A stretch of DNA of 64,000 nucleotides from Sinorhizobium fredii USDA 205 (lineage in GTDB: Bacteria; Pseudomonadota; Alphaproteobacteria; Rhizobiales; Rhizobiaceae), in assembly GCF_001461695.1 (NCBI RefSeq), contig NZ_AUTC01000138.1, positions 1 to 64,000 of the forward strand, given 5' to 3'. Of this stretch, positions 37,469 to 48,300 are shown piece after piece. The stretch's first letter is position 1; every line of letters begins with the position of its first letter. Position numbers and translations under genes: made by a program. Below the pieces are notes generated by a model that saw nothing but the letters and a program-made list of their open reading frames with translations, made no database searches and had not been told where the DNA came from.

Positions 37469-39952
37469 ATGAAAAGAGAACGAACCAGCTTTTTCGGCGA
37501 CGGCCGCAGGGCTTCCCGGCTGGTGCGGCGACTGCTCGCCGGCACGACGCTGCTTGCGGCAACCGATGCGGCCGCCCAGGCTTCCGCTCCCGTCGCCAGA
37601 TCGATCTTCGGCACCTCCGAGGTCGTCACCTTCTCCGTGCTGATCGGCGTGATCTCCGCAGCCATGCTTTCGGCGATCTGGCTCATCCGCCAGCGCGGCA
37701 ATATCGAAGCGGAGAATCGTGCGCTTCGCGCCGATCTTTCGGACGCCAACCAGCGGATTTCCCGCTTCCAGGCACTGATTGCCGACAAGAACCGGCGGAT
37801 CGTCGTCTGGGACGGGCTGGCCGAGCGCCCGGAATTCCTCGGACAGCTTCCGCTCGAGACCGGCGCGCCGCAGGACGACCGCGATTTTCTTGCCTTCGGG
37901 CGGTGGATCAAGCCGCAATCGGCGGGCCAGCTCGAGAAGGCGATCGAGGCCTTGCGCGCCCAGGCCCAAAGTTTCGACCTGGTGCTCGAAACGCAGCGCA
38001 ACGAGGTGCTGGAGGCGCAGGGTCGCGTGTCCGGCGGACGGGCCTTCGTGCGCTTCATCGCGCTCAACAATCTGCGGGCTGAGCTCGCCGAGCTGAAGCT
38101 CGAACGCGACCAGCTGCATGCCTCGCTCTCGACATTCCGCACCCTTCTCGATGCGATCGACCTGCCGGTCTGGCAGCGCGGCGCCGACGGCAAGCTCGAA
38201 TGGGTCAATGAGGCCTATGCCGAGGCGGTCGACGCGCGCGGCCCTGCGGCGGCGGCCTCCGAGGGGCGCGAATTGCTGGCCACAGCGGCGCGCGAAAAGA
38301 TCCGCGCCGTCTCGACCTTCGAAACGCCCTTCCGCGACAAGCTCTCGACCGTCGTCAAGGGCAACCGGACCTTCTTCGACGTGGTCGACGCCCGCGCGCA
38401 CGTCGGCTCGGCGGGCATCGCCATCGACGTTTCCGGCATCGAAGCGGTGCGCGAGGAACTGGCGCGCACCTTGAAGAGCCACGCCGAAACGCTCGACCAC
38501 CTGGCGACGCCCGTGGCGATCTTCGACGGCAATCAGCGCCTGCAATTCTACAATCAGGCCTTCCAGCGCCTTTGGGAGCTGGACATGGGATTCCTCGAGC
38601 GCAAGCCAGGCAATGGCGAAGTGCTCGATCGGCTGCGGGACGGGAACAAGCTGCCGGAACAGCTGAACTGGAAACAGTGGAAGGCGAACGCGCTGTCGGT
38701 CTACCAGGCCCTCGACACGCAGTCCGACCTCTGGCACCTGCCGAACGGGCAGACCTTGCGCGTCTTTGCGACTGCGCGGCCGCAGGGCGGCGCGACCTGG
38801 GTCTTCGAAAACCTGACCGAGAAAGTCGATCTCGAAACCCGCTACAACACGCTAGTCCAGGTTCAGGGCGAAACGATCGACCATCTTGCCGAGGGCGTCG
38901 CCGTGTTCGGGCCGGACGGCCGCATGCGGCTGTCCAATCCGGCCTTCAGGGCGATCTGGGGCATCAGCGAGGCAGAAGCCAAGCCGGGCACGCATATCCG
39001 TGCCGTCGAGCAGGCGTGTCTCGCCTCCTACGACCAGCCGGACGGCTGGAAGCGTTTCGCTCATATCATCACCAGCTTCGACGATGAGCGGCCGTCGAGC
39101 CGCGGCATCCTGGAGCTGCGCACCGGGCTGATCCTCGATTATGCCGTCATTCCACTGCCCAACGCCCAGACCATGCTGACCTTCGTCAACATCACCGACA
39201 GCGTGCGGGTCGAGCGGGCGCTTACGGAAAAGAACGAGGCCCTGCGCAAGGCCGATGCGCTGAAGAACGATTTCGTCCATCACGTCTCCTACGAGTTGCG
39301 CTCGCCGCTGACGAACATCATCGGCTTCGCCGACCTCCTGAAGACGCCGGCTTTCGGCGCGCTCAACGAGCGCCAGGCGGAATATGTCGACCATATCGCC
39401 ACCTCATCGTCGCTGTTGCTGACGATCGTCAACGACATTCTCGATCTCGCCACGGTGGATGCCGGCATCGTCGAGCTCGACATGTCCGAGGTGACCCTGC
39501 TTGACCTGCTCGACGACGTGGCGCAGCAGATGGCCGACAGGCTGACCGAGAGCGGCGCGTCGCTCCGCATCGATGCGCCTGACAATCTCGGCCGCATCAC
39601 TGCGGACCAGCAGAGGCTGAAGCAGGTCTTCATCAAGCTCTTGACCAATGCCGCCAATTTCGCACCGGACGGCAGCATCATCGACCTCAAATGCCGGCGC
39701 GAAGGCAACGACTTCGCCTTCTCCGTCACCGATACCGGACCGGGCATTCCGCAGGACGTGCTGAACACCGTGTTCAACCGCTTCGAGAGCTACGGCCAGC
39801 ACGGCGGCGCCGGTCTCGGCCTGTCGATCGTCGAAAGCTTCGTCAGCCTGCATCACGGCACCGTCTCGATCCGCAGCAAGGAAGGCGAAGGCACCGAAGT
39901 CACCTGCCGCATACCCTCCGCCGACATGCCGAAGATCATCGCGGCGGAATAG
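37469..39952 (+). CDS. divL: DivL-type kinase with tyrosine H-box
   Basis: A multi-PAS sensor kinase homologue of 827 residues. A signal-like N-terminus and one membrane segment (SVLIGVISAAMLSAIWLI, about residues 52-70) are followed by a coiled region, two or three PAS domains (about 270-570), a dimerisation domain and an ATPase domain with DTGPGIP and GGAGLGLSIV. The H-box reads HHVSYELRSPLTN: Tyr608 stands where the phospho-accepting His should be. That is the hallmark of DivL, which in Caulobacter controls CckA and so CtrA. ATG 37469 is chosen because GGGGA precedes it; the frame opens 147 bases earlier. Confidence 0.88.
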   Translation: MKRERTSFFGDGRRASRLVRRLLAGTTLLAATDAAAQASAPVARSIFGTSEVVTFSVLIGVISAAMLSAIWLIRQRGNIEAENRALRADLSDANQRISRFQALIADKNRRIVVWDGLAERPEFLGQLPLETGAPQDDRDFLAFGRWIKPQSAGQLEKAIEALRAQAQSFDLVLETQRNEVLEAQGRVSGGRAFVRFIALNNLRAELAELKLERDQLHASLSTFRTLLDAIDLPVWQRGADGKLEWVNEAYAEAVDARGPAAAASEGRELLATAAREKIRAVSTFETPFRDKLSTVVKGNRTFFDVVDARAHVGSAGIAIDVSGIEAVREELARTLKSHAETLDHLATPVAIFDGNQRLQFYNQAFQRLWELDMGFLERKPGNGEVLDRLRDGNKLPEQLNWKQWKANALSVYQALDTQSDLWHLPNGQTLRVFATARPQGGATWVFENLTEKVDLETRYNTLVQVQGETIDHLAEGVAVFGPDGRMRLSNPAFRAIWGISEAEAKPGTHIRAVEQACLASYDQPDGWKRFAHIITSFDDERPSSRGILELRTGLILDYAVIPLPNAQTMLTFVNITDSVRVERALTEKNEALRKADALKNDFVHHVSYELRSPLTNIIGFADLLKTPAFGALNERQAEYVDHIATSSSLLLTIVNDILDLATVDAGIVELDMSEVTLLDLLDDVAQQMADRLTESGASLRIDAPDNLGRITADQQRLKQVFIKLLTNAANFAPDGSIIDLKCRREGNDFAFSVTDTGPGIPQDVLNTVFNRFESYGQHGGAGLGLSIVESFVSLHHGTVSIRSKEGEGTEVTCRIPSADMPKIIAAE

Positions 39953-39959
39953 TTTCTCG

Positions 39960-41465
39960 ATGAAGTCTCTCGAACGCCTGCTGAAGGACGAGGCCGCGAC
40001 GATCGAGTTCGGCGAAGACCTGGCGCTGGCCTTGAAAAAAGGCGATTGCGCCGGACTTTCGGGCGACCTCGGGGCGGGGAAGTCGACCTTCGCGCGCGCG
40101 TTCCTCCGGGCGATGGCCGACGACGAGGGGCTCGAAGTGCCGAGCCCCACCTTCACCCTGGTGCAGAGCTACGAGCTTCGGATTCCCGTCGCGCATTTCG
40201 ATCTCTACCGTCTCGCCGACGCTTCGGAGCTCGACGAGCTCGGCTTCGACGAGGCCCTGTCGGAAGGCATCTGTCTCGTCGAATGGCCGGAGAAGGCCGA
40301 AGAAGCGTTGCCGGCCGAGCGTATCACGCTGAGCTTCACCCATGAGGGCGAGGGACGCCGCGTCCGGATCACGGGGCCCGACGCGGCCTTCGAGCGGATC
40401 GCCCGTTCGCTTGCCATCCGGGCCTTCCTGTCGGATGCCGGTTATCCGCACGCAAGCCGGCGGCACCTGAGCGGCGACGCCTCGGTGCGGGCTTATGAGA
40501 GCATTCACGACGGTGAGCCGGCGAAAATCCTGATGGATGCAGCCAGGCACAAGCCCGGCCCGATCCTCCAGGACGGCAAATACTACCAGCAGCTCGCCCA
40601 TATCGCCGAGGACGTCATCCCCTTCGTCGCCATTTCCGAGCTATTGCGCCAACGCGGCTTGGCGGCACCTGCAATCTTTGCCCGTGACCTCGACAAGGGC
40701 CTGCTGCTCATCGAGGACCTCGGATCGGAGGGCATTCTCGACGCCGAAGGCCGGCCTGTTGCAGAACGCTATCTCGAGGCGGCGCGGTTACTGGGCCGTC
40801 TTCATGCCGCGCTGCCCGAGCGCGACATCGCGGTCGCCGACGAGATCGTCCATCACATTCCCGACTTCGACCGCACGGCAATCAAGATCGAGACGAGCCT
40901 CCTGATCGACTGGTACCTGCCGTGGAAGCGCGGGCTGCCTGCTTCCGACACGGAGCGGAGCGACTACTTCGCGATTTGGGACGAATTGATCGACATTCTC
41001 GGCTTGGCCGAAAAGAACCTGCTGCTGCGCGATTTCCATTCGCCCAACATCCTCTGGCGGCCCGATCGCCTTGGCCTCGACCGCATCGGCATCATCGATT
41101 TCCAGGACGCGATGATCGGGCCGACGGCTTACGACGTCGCCGCGCTGGTGCAGGACGCGCGCGTGACGATCGACGGCGCCTTGGCCGACAGGCTATTGGG
41201 CGCCTATAGGACGGAACGCAGGCTGCACGGCGGCTTCGACGAGACCGCGTTCCTGCGCGACTGGCACATCATGGCGGCGCAACGCAACTGCAAGCTCGCC
41301 GGCATCTGGGTGCGGCTGAAAGAGCGCGACGGCAAACCCGGCTATATGCAGCACATGCCGCGCACCTTCGCCTATCTGCAGCATGCATTGACGCATGAAG
41401 TGCTGACACCCTTGCGCGAATGGTGCATTAAGGCTGGAATCCTGGCTAGCGAATCAGCAAACTGA
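39960..41465 (+). CDS. TsaE / AmgK-type phosphotransferase fusion
   Basis: A 501-residue fusion. Residues about 1-150 are TsaE, the ATPase of tRNA t6A synthesis, with Walker A SGDLGAGKSTFARAF near residue 35 and VPSPTFTLVQSY near residue 60. Residues about 165-500 are an aminoglycoside-phosphotransferase fold with the catalytic loop RDFHSPNILW near residue 355 and metal site IIDFQDAMIGP. Because murU follows nine bases later, the second half is probably AmgK, the anomeric kinase of MurNAc and GlcNAc. TsaE and AmgK are separate proteins in Pseudomonas. It starts seven bases after divL. Confidence 0.9.
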   Translation: MKSLERLLKDEAATIEFGEDLALALKKGDCAGLSGDLGAGKSTFARAFLRAMADDEGLEVPSPTFTLVQSYELRIPVAHFDLYRLADASELDELGFDEALSEGICLVEWPEKAEEALPAERITLSFTHEGEGRRVRITGPDAAFERIARSLAIRAFLSDAGYPHASRRHLSGDASVRAYESIHDGEPAKILMDAARHKPGPILQDGKYYQQLAHIAEDVIPFVAISELLRQRGLAAPAIFARDLDKGLLLIEDLGSEGILDAEGRPVAERYLEAARLLGRLHAALPERDIAVADEIVHHIPDFDRTAIKIETSLLIDWYLPWKRGLPASDTERSDYFAIWDELIDILGLAEKNLLLRDFHSPNILWRPDRLGLDRIGIIDFQDAMIGPTAYDVAALVQDARVTIDGALADRLLGAYRTERRLHGGFDETAFLRDWHIMAAQRNCKLAGIWVRLKERDGKPGYMQHMPRTFAYLQHALTHEVLTPLREWCIKAGILASESAN

Positions 41466-41474
41466 CGGGAAATC

Positions 41475-42206
41475 ATGCCTATCACCAATGCCATGGTGCT
41501 CGCAGCTGGACTGGGCATCCGCCTGCGGCCGATCACCAACACTCTGCCGAAGCCGCTCGTCCGGATCGCCGGCAAGCCGATGATCGATTATGTCCTGGAC
41601 CTGCTCGCGGCGGCCGGCGTGACCAGGGCGGCGGTGAACGTCCATCACTTCGCCGACCAGATGGAGGCTCATCTCAGCCGGCGCGAAACGCCGCGCATCC
41701 TGATTTCGGACGAGCGGGATGCGCTGATGAATTCCGGCGGCGGACTCGCCAAGGGGCTGAAGTTGCTCGAGAACGGCCCAGTCCTGGTGATGAATGCCGA
41801 TCTCTTCTGGGTCGGCGAGAAGGCTGGGCAACCATGCAATCTGCAGAGGCTCGCCGAATTCTTCGATCCCGAGCGCATGGACATGGCTTTGCTCTGCGTG
41901 CGCCTGGAGGATACGACCGGTCACAACGGCAAGAAGGATTTTTCGCTGTCCAGAAGCGGGCGGCTGACGCGCTATGAAGAAGGCATGGAAGATCCCGTCG
42001 TCTATGCCGGCGCGATCGTCATGGACTCGCGGCTTTTCGCCGATGCGCCCAGTGACGCATTCAATCTCAACGTCTATTTCGACCGGGCGATCGCCAGGGA
42101 ACGGCTGTTCGGCCTGATGCTCCAAGGCCAATGGATGACCGTCGGCACGCCGGAGGCGATCGACGAGGCGGAAGCTGTGGTCCGGCGGTTCGAGCCGGGA
42201 GGCTAG
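41475..42206 (+). CDS. murU: N-acetylmuramate-1-phosphate uridylyltransferase MurU
   Basis: A 243-residue sugar-phosphate nucleotidyltransferase. The N-terminal signature MVLAAGLGIRLRPIT and PLVRIAGKPMIDYV is complete, and VLVMNADLFW holds the metal-binding Asp near residue 105. With the upstream AmgK domain it would convert MurNAc-1-P to UDP-MurNAc in the cell-wall recycling shunt that bypasses MurA, the fosfomycin target. The short length and lack of a C-terminal beta-helix fit MurU rather than GlmU. Confidence 0.88.
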   Translation: MPITNAMVLAAGLGIRLRPITNTLPKPLVRIAGKPMIDYVLDLLAAAGVTRAAVNVHHFADQMEAHLSRRETPRILISDERDALMNSGGGLAKGLKLLENGPVLVMNADLFWVGEKAGQPCNLQRLAEFFDPERMDMALLCVRLEDTTGHNGKKDFSLSRSGRLTRYEEGMEDPVVYAGAIVMDSRLFADAPSDAFNLNVYFDRAIARERLFGLMLQGQWMTVGTPEAIDEAEAVVRRFEPGG

Positions 42207-42207
42207 G

Positions 42208-45200
42208 TTGCCCGGCCACGCTTCCAACGTCTTCACGATTCCCGCCGGTCTGCCCTTCCTGAAAACGCTGGCGGAAAAACTCGTGAGCGGCGTGCTGACG
42301 CCGGATTTCCAATACGATCCGGCCGACCCGCTGGCACTCGCCGGCGTGACGATCTTCGTGCCGACGCGGCGAGCGGCCCGCGTCCTGCGATCGGAATTCG
42401 TCGACCTGCTCGGCGGCCGCTCGGCGATCCTGCCGGTGATCCGCCCGCTTGGCGAGACGGACGACGACAGCGGCTTCTTCGATGCCGAGGTGCCGGCGAT
42501 CCTCGATCTGGCGCCGCCGCTCTCCGGCACCGCACGGCTGATCGAGCTCGGCAGGCTGATCCTTGCCTGGCGCAATCGCCTGCCGCAGGTGGTCCTCGAC
42601 ATCCATGCCGAAAGCCCACTGATCGCGCCGGCAAGCCCGGCCGACGCCATCTGGCTGGCGCGCAATCTCGCCGAGCTGATCGACGCGATCGAGACGGAGG
42701 AGCTCGACTGGGACGCGCTCGACGGGCTCGACGCCGGCGAACATGCGCTCTGGTGGCAGTTGACGCTGGCCTTCGTGAAGATCGCCCGGACCTATTGGCC
42801 GGAGCGGTTGAACGAGCTCAAGCATTCCTCGCCGGCGCGGCATCGCAACGCGATGCTCAAGGCCGAAACGCAGCGCATCGCCGCCGGCAAGGTGAGCGGG
42901 CCGATCATCATCGCCGGCTCGACCGGCTCGATCCCCGCGACCGCCGCCCTGATCGCCGCGGTGAAGGCGCTGCCGAACGGCACGATCGTGCTTCCCGGCC
43001 TCGACCTCATGATGAGCGAGGCGGAATGGGAGCTTATCGCAGAGGTCCCCGCTTCGGGCCCGGCTGCAAGAGGCCCGGCAAGCCGCACCCATCCGCAATA
43101 TGGCTTCCACCGTCTTCTGAAGCGCATGCGTATCGAACGTCGCGACGTGCCGGTTCTGGGGTCGCTCGACGATGACCTCGGCTATCGCGGCGCGGTGCTG
43201 TCGCGGGCGCTGCTGCCGGCCGAGGCCACCGACGGCTGGACTGAGGCGCGCGACGGCTTCGAGCCGGAGAAGCTTCTTGCGGCCTTCGCCGACGTGGCGT
43301 TGATCGAGGCGGCGAACGAACGCGAGGAAGCGACCGCGATCGCGATCGCGCTCCGGCTGGCGCTCGAAGGCGACGAAGACAGCCAGGCGGCGCTGATCAC
43401 GCCCGATCGAGGCCTGGCCCGTCGCGTCGGGGCGGAGCTCGCCCGATTCGGCATCGAAGCCGATGATTCCGCCGGCGTGCCGCTTTCGGCCACCGCGGCA
43501 GGCGCGCTTGCGCGGCTGTTGATCGAGGCGACCCTCCGGCCCGACGATCCGGTGGCCCTGGTGGCGCTGCTCAAGCACCCGCTCGCCCGCTTCGGCCAGA
43601 CGGCGGAAGACGCCCGGCGGGCGGCCGATGTGCTGGAGCTCCTGGCGCTGCGCGGCGGCACCGACCTTTCCGATATCTCCGCCCTCGAAACCGTGCTCGA
43701 CAAGGCACTCGCCAGGCAGAGCACCGAACGGCATCCGCGGCCCTGGCGAGGCGGCATCGATCCGGACGGTATCGGCCTCGCGCGGGCACTCGCCCGGCGC
43801 ATTTCAACGGCCGTCGAGCCGCTGACGAGCACGATTGCCGGCGGCTCGGAAGGCGGCCGCCATCACTCCATGGTCCTGACCTTGGCCGATTGGGCGGAAC
43901 GTACCGGTCGGGCGCTGGAAGCCGTCGCCATAGACGAGCGTGGCAGCCTCGGCGGGTTGTGGGGGTCGGAAGCCGGCGAAACATTGGCGACGCTGCTGCG
44001 CGGTATCATTGAGACCGACGGGCAGATGGAGGCCGACGGGCGGCAATGGTGCGATATCGTCGAGGCGCTTGCCGCCAGCGAAGCGGTCAAGCCGCGATCG
44101 ATGCGGCACCCGCGCGTCTTCATTTTCGGGGCGCTGGAATCACGTCTGCAAAGCGTCGATCTCGTCGTGCTCGGCGGCATGAACGAGGGCACCTGGCCGG
44201 GACAGACCTCGAACGACCCGTTCCTGTCGCGGACGATGAAATCGGGCATCGGCCTCGAACCGCCGGAGCGGCGCATCGGCCAGCTCGCCCATGACTTTCA
44301 GATGGCTTGCGGAACGCGCCGTCTCATCCTGTCCCGCTCCATGCGCCAGGGCTCCGCCCCGACGGTCGCCTCGCGCTGGCTGCAACGCCTGCAGGCGCTC
44401 GGCGGCAAGACGTTGACCGAGCGGCTCAAGGCGAATGGCGCCGACTATCTTCACTGGATGCGCATCCTCGACGAGGGCGAGCGCCAGCCGCTCAGCGAGC
44501 GACCGCAGCCGAAACCGCCAGCCGAATTGCAGCCACGCAAATACTCGTTCAGCGAGGTGACACGACTTCGCCGCGACCCCTATGCCATCTATGCGCGCCG
44601 CATATTACGGCTGGAGCCGATCGATTCCTTCAACCGTGATCCAGGCGCCGCCGAACGCGGCCTGCTCTACCACCGGATCGTCGACCGCTTCGTCAAGGGC
44701 GGTTTCGACCCCGCCTCCCGCGATGGGGAAGAAGCGATGGTTTGGCTGATCCGGGAAGCCTTCGACGAGGAGAAGCTCCCCGCTCACATCGACACGATCT
44801 GGCGGCCGCGCTTCGAGGCGGTGGCGAGGACATTTCTTTCCTGGGAGCAGGAGCGCCGCCACGGCATTGTCAGGTCATTCACCGAAGTTCCCGCTGGCAT
44901 GGACATCGGCGTCGCGGACATAAGGCTGACCGGCATTGCCGACCGCCTCGACCGGCTCACGGACGGCACCGTCGACATCATCGACTACAAGACCGGCTCC
45001 AGCCCCTCGGCCAGGGAAGCACGGGCCCTGCTCGACCCGCAGCTGGCGCTCGAAGCGGCGGCGCTCAAGGCGGGCGCCTTCGGCGCGATCGGCCCGGCCC
45101 GGCCGCATGCGCTGCATTATGTGCGCCTGAAGCCCGGCAGCCGCTTTGTCGTCGATACGGTCAACAACGAGAACAGCAAGTCGAAGGAGACCAAGTCCGC

Positions 45201-45387
45201 CGACCAGCTGGCGGAGGAATCGTTTGCCGAACTGAGGAAGCTGCTCGCCGCGCTGACCAGCGGAAAATACGGCTTCGCCTCGCGCCTGATCGTCCAGAAG
45301 GAGCGGGACTACGGCGGCGAGTATGACCACCTGGCGCGCGTCGCCGAATGGGCGACGGCTGACGGGGAGGACGACGATGAGGAATGA
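42208..45387 (+). CDS. addB: Double-strand break repair protein AddB
   Basis: A 1059-residue alphaproteobacterial AddB, the partner nuclease of AddA in the RecBCD-like end-processing enzyme. The N-terminal half is a helicase-like fold without a normal Walker A, and the middle contains LVVLGGMNEGTWPGQ. The C-terminal PD-(D/E)XK nuclease is visible in DGTVDIIDYKTGSSPS near residue 920. It starts at TTG 42208, one base after the murU stop, with GGGAGG upstream. It overlaps addA by 11 bases. Confidence 0.95.
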   Translation: MPGHASNVFTIPAGLPFLKTLAEKLVSGVLTPDFQYDPADPLALAGVTIFVPTRRAARVLRSEFVDLLGGRSAILPVIRPLGETDDDSGFFDAEVPAILDLAPPLSGTARLIELGRLILAWRNRLPQVVLDIHAESPLIAPASPADAIWLARNLAELIDAIETEELDWDALDGLDAGEHALWWQLTLAFVKIARTYWPERLNELKHSSPARHRNAMLKAETQRIAAGKVSGPIIIAGSTGSIPATAALIAAVKALPNGTIVLPGLDLMMSEAEWELIAEVPASGPAARGPASRTHPQYGFHRLLKRMRIERRDVPVLGSLDDDLGYRGAVLSRALLPAEATDGWTEARDGFEPEKLLAAFADVALIEAANEREEATAIAIALRLALEGDEDSQAALITPDRGLARRVGAELARFGIEADDSAGVPLSATAAGALARLLIEATLRPDDPVALVALLKHPLARFGQTAEDARRAADVLELLALRGGTDLSDISALETVLDKALARQSTERHPRPWRGGIDPDGIGLARALARRISTAVEPLTSTIAGGSEGGRHHSMVLTLADWAERTGRALEAVAIDERGSLGGLWGSEAGETLATLLRGIIETDGQMEADGRQWCDIVEALAASEAVKPRSMRHPRVFIFGALESRLQSVDLVVLGGMNEGTWPGQTSNDPFLSRTMKSGIGLEPPERRIGQLAHDFQMACGTRRLILSRSMRQGSAPTVASRWLQRLQALGGKTLTERLKANGADYLHWMRILDEGERQPLSERPQPKPPAELQPRKYSFSEVTRLRRDPYAIYARRILRLEPIDSFNRDPGAAERGLLYHRIVDRFVKGGFDPASRDGEEAMVWLIREAFDEEKLPAHIDTIWRPRFEAVARTFLSWEQERRHGIVRSFTEVPAGMDIGVADIRLTGIADRLDRLTDGTVDIIDYKTGSSPSAREARALLDPQLALEAAALKAGAFGAIGPARPHALHYVRLKPGSRFVVDTVNNENSKSKETKSADQLAEESFAELRKLLAALTSGKYGFASRLIVQKERDYGGEYDHLARVAEWATADGEDDDEE

Positions 45388-48300
45388 CGCCTTCGGGCCG
45401 GAGGAGAGGACGCCCAAGGCGTGGCTCGACTGGACGACGGAGCGGCAATCGCTTGCCTCCGACCCGGCCCGCTCGGCATGGGTCTCGGCCAATGCGGGCT
45501 CCGGCAAGACCCATGTGCTGACACAGCGCGTCATCCGCCTTCTGCTCGCCGGCTGCCGGCCTTCCGCCATCCTCTGCCTGACCTATACCAAGGCGGCGGC
45601 TTCCGAGATGTCGAACCGCATCTTCGAGCGCCTCGCCGAATGGGCGACGCTCGATGATGCCACGCTCGAAAAACGCATCGAGGCGGTCGAGTGCAAACGG
45701 CCTCCGCTTGCGAAGATCCAGGAAGCCAGACGACTCTTTGCAAAGGCGCTAGAAACGCCCGGCGGGCTGAAGATCCAGACGATCCACGCCTTCTCGGAGG
45801 CTTTGCTCCACCAGTTCCCGCTCGAGGCCAATGTGGCGGGACATTTTTCGGTTCTCGACGATCGTGCCGCGGCGGTGCTCCTTGCCGATGCGCGGCGCGC
45901 CCTGCTGAGCGCGACGGCCGCCGAGGGCGAGACCGAGCTTGCCGAGGCCTTCGCGACAGTGCTCGACCTCGCCGACGATACCGGCCTTGAAAAACTGCTT
46001 CAGGCGATCGTCGCGAACCGGGCATCGATTCAGGCCTTTCTCGACCACGCCTCCGGACAAGGCGGGCGGGAGCCGCAATTGCGTGCGGCACTTGGTCTTG
46101 CAGCCGGAGAATCGGCCGACAGTGTCATGGCCGGGGCCTGGCCGCTGGCCGGCCTCAATGGCGCGGCGCTCGAACACTATATCGGGCTGGCGCTCAGCCA
46201 CGGCGGTGTGAAGCCGTGCGAAATTGCGGAAGGCCTGAAGGCGGTCCGCGACACGCCCGGTGCGGAAGAACGGTTTGCCAAGCTCTCGAGCGTCTTCTTC
46301 AACGGCGGCGGCAAGCCGAAGGCCGAGTCTGCGTTTTTCAACAAGGTGATGCTGGCGCAGGCGCCGCAGCTGACACCGCTGATCGACGAGGCCCGCAGGC
46401 ATATCGTCTCCACTGCCGATCGGCTGAGCATTGTGCGGATGTACGAGGCGACGCGGGCGGCGCTGATCCTCGCGGAACGACTCAACAGGGACTATGAAGA
46501 GCTCAAGAAGCGACGCAGCCAGCTCGATTTCGAGGACCTGATCAACCGCACGGCGGCGCTGCTTTCCCGCAGCGACGTCGGCGCCTGGGTCCACTACAAG
46601 CTCGACCAGGGCATCGACCATATTCTCGTCGACGAGGCGCAGGACACGAGCCCGGCGCAATGGACGATCATCCAGGCGCTCGCTGCCGACTTCTTTGCCG
46701 GCGAAACGGCGCGTGGCGACGACCGGACGATCTTTGCGGTCGGCGACGAGAAACAGTCGATCTATTCCTTCCAGGGCGCGCGGCCCGAGCGCTTTTCGCG
46801 CGAGAGCGTGCTGACCGAGCGGCGGGTGCGCGCCGGCAACCGATACTTCAGCCCCATCCGCCTGCAGCTCTCCTTCCGTTCGACCGTCGACGTGCTTTCC
46901 GCCGTCGATACGGTCTTTGCCAATCCGGGCAATGCCAAAGGCTTGAGCGCCCGGAACGAGGCGGTCGTGCACGCCTCGAACCGAATCGGACATCCCGGAG
47001 CGGTCTACATGTGGGACGTCATCGCGCCCGAGCCGACCACGTCCGAAGAGGAGTGGACGGCGCCCTTCGACGCGACGCCGGAGCGCGCCCCGGTCAACAT
47101 TCTCGCCCGGCGCATCGCAGCTGTGCTCGAGACGTGGATCGGCAGGGAGACGGTGATCGACAAAGGCGTCCGTCGGCCGATGCGGCCCGGCGACGTGATC
47201 GTGCTGGTGCGCAAGCGCGATGCCTTCGTCAACGCCCTGACGCGCGCGTTGAAGCGCCGCGGCAATATTCCGGTCGCCGGCGCCGACCGGCTGGTGCTGA
47301 CCAACCACATCGCCGTTCAGGACCTCCTGGCGCTCGGCCGCTTCGTGCTCCTGCCCGAGGACGACCTGTCGCTCGCCGCGCTGCTGAAGAGCCCGCTCGT
47401 CAATCTCGGCGAGGACGACGTCTTCGAACTGGCGGCGCGCCGGGCCGCGGGCGAAAGCCTGTGGCAGCGGCTGCAGCAGCTCGGCGCGGAGGAAGCAAGC
47501 CGATATCACCGGGTCGTGCGGATTCTCGCCGGCTATGGCGAACTCGCCCGCGACCTGCTGCCGCACGACTTCTATGCCCGCGTGCTCGGGGCCAACGGCG
47601 GCCGCCGAGCCTTCCTGGCGCGGCTTGGCAGTGAGGTCAGCGACATTCTCGACGAATTCCTCACCTTCGCGCTCGACCAAGAGCGGAGCGGCCTGCCCGG
47701 GCTGCAGGCCTTCATCTCGACGCTCGAAATCGAAGCGCCGACGGTCAAGCGCGAGCAGGACAAGGAACGCGACGAGGTGCGCGTCATGACGGTGCACGCC
47801 GCCAAGGGCCTCGAGGCGCCGGTCGTCCTCCTGGTCGACGGCGGCGGCGAGGCGTTCGTCCGCCAGCAGGTCTCGGACCTGCGCTTCCTGGAAAAGCAAC
47901 AGGCCGACGGGTCGATCGTCAGCGTGCCCGTCTGGCGCGCGCCCGGTTCGGCGTCGAATTCGCTGATCTCCGAAGACAACGAGCGCCTGAAGCGATTGGC
48001 GGAGGAAGAATATCGCCGCCTCCTCTATGTCGGCATGACGCGCGCGGCGGACCGGTTGATCGTCTGCGGCTATCGCGGCCAGCGGCAAAACCTCGACACA
48101 TGGCATGCCATGGTTCAGGGGACGCTGTCGCACGACCCGAAAGGCAGGGCAACGCCGATGGTGTTCCGCGCCGGCGGCGAGGAATGGACGGGCCATGCGT
48201 GGCGTGAAGCGCCTGTGCCGGTGACCATCCCGGGGAGTGGCGAGGCGGGAAGCAAGCCGGAAGCGATGGCATCCGACCTGCCGAGGGCGCTTTTCGCGCC

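Noticed and set aside
37172..38737. Minus-strand frame of 521 codons opposite divL
   Set aside because: Shadow of divL; it begins within coding sequence and runs across the ahcY terminator.
39960..41465. Two separate genes wrongly merged (tsaE and a kinase)
   Set aside because: The frame is continuous without a stop or internal ribosome site at the domain border, so a true fusion is more likely.
45749..48196. Open frame of 815 codons on the minus strand inside addA
   Set aside because: Antisense shadow of addA; the peptide has no recognisable domain and is skewed in Arg and Asp.
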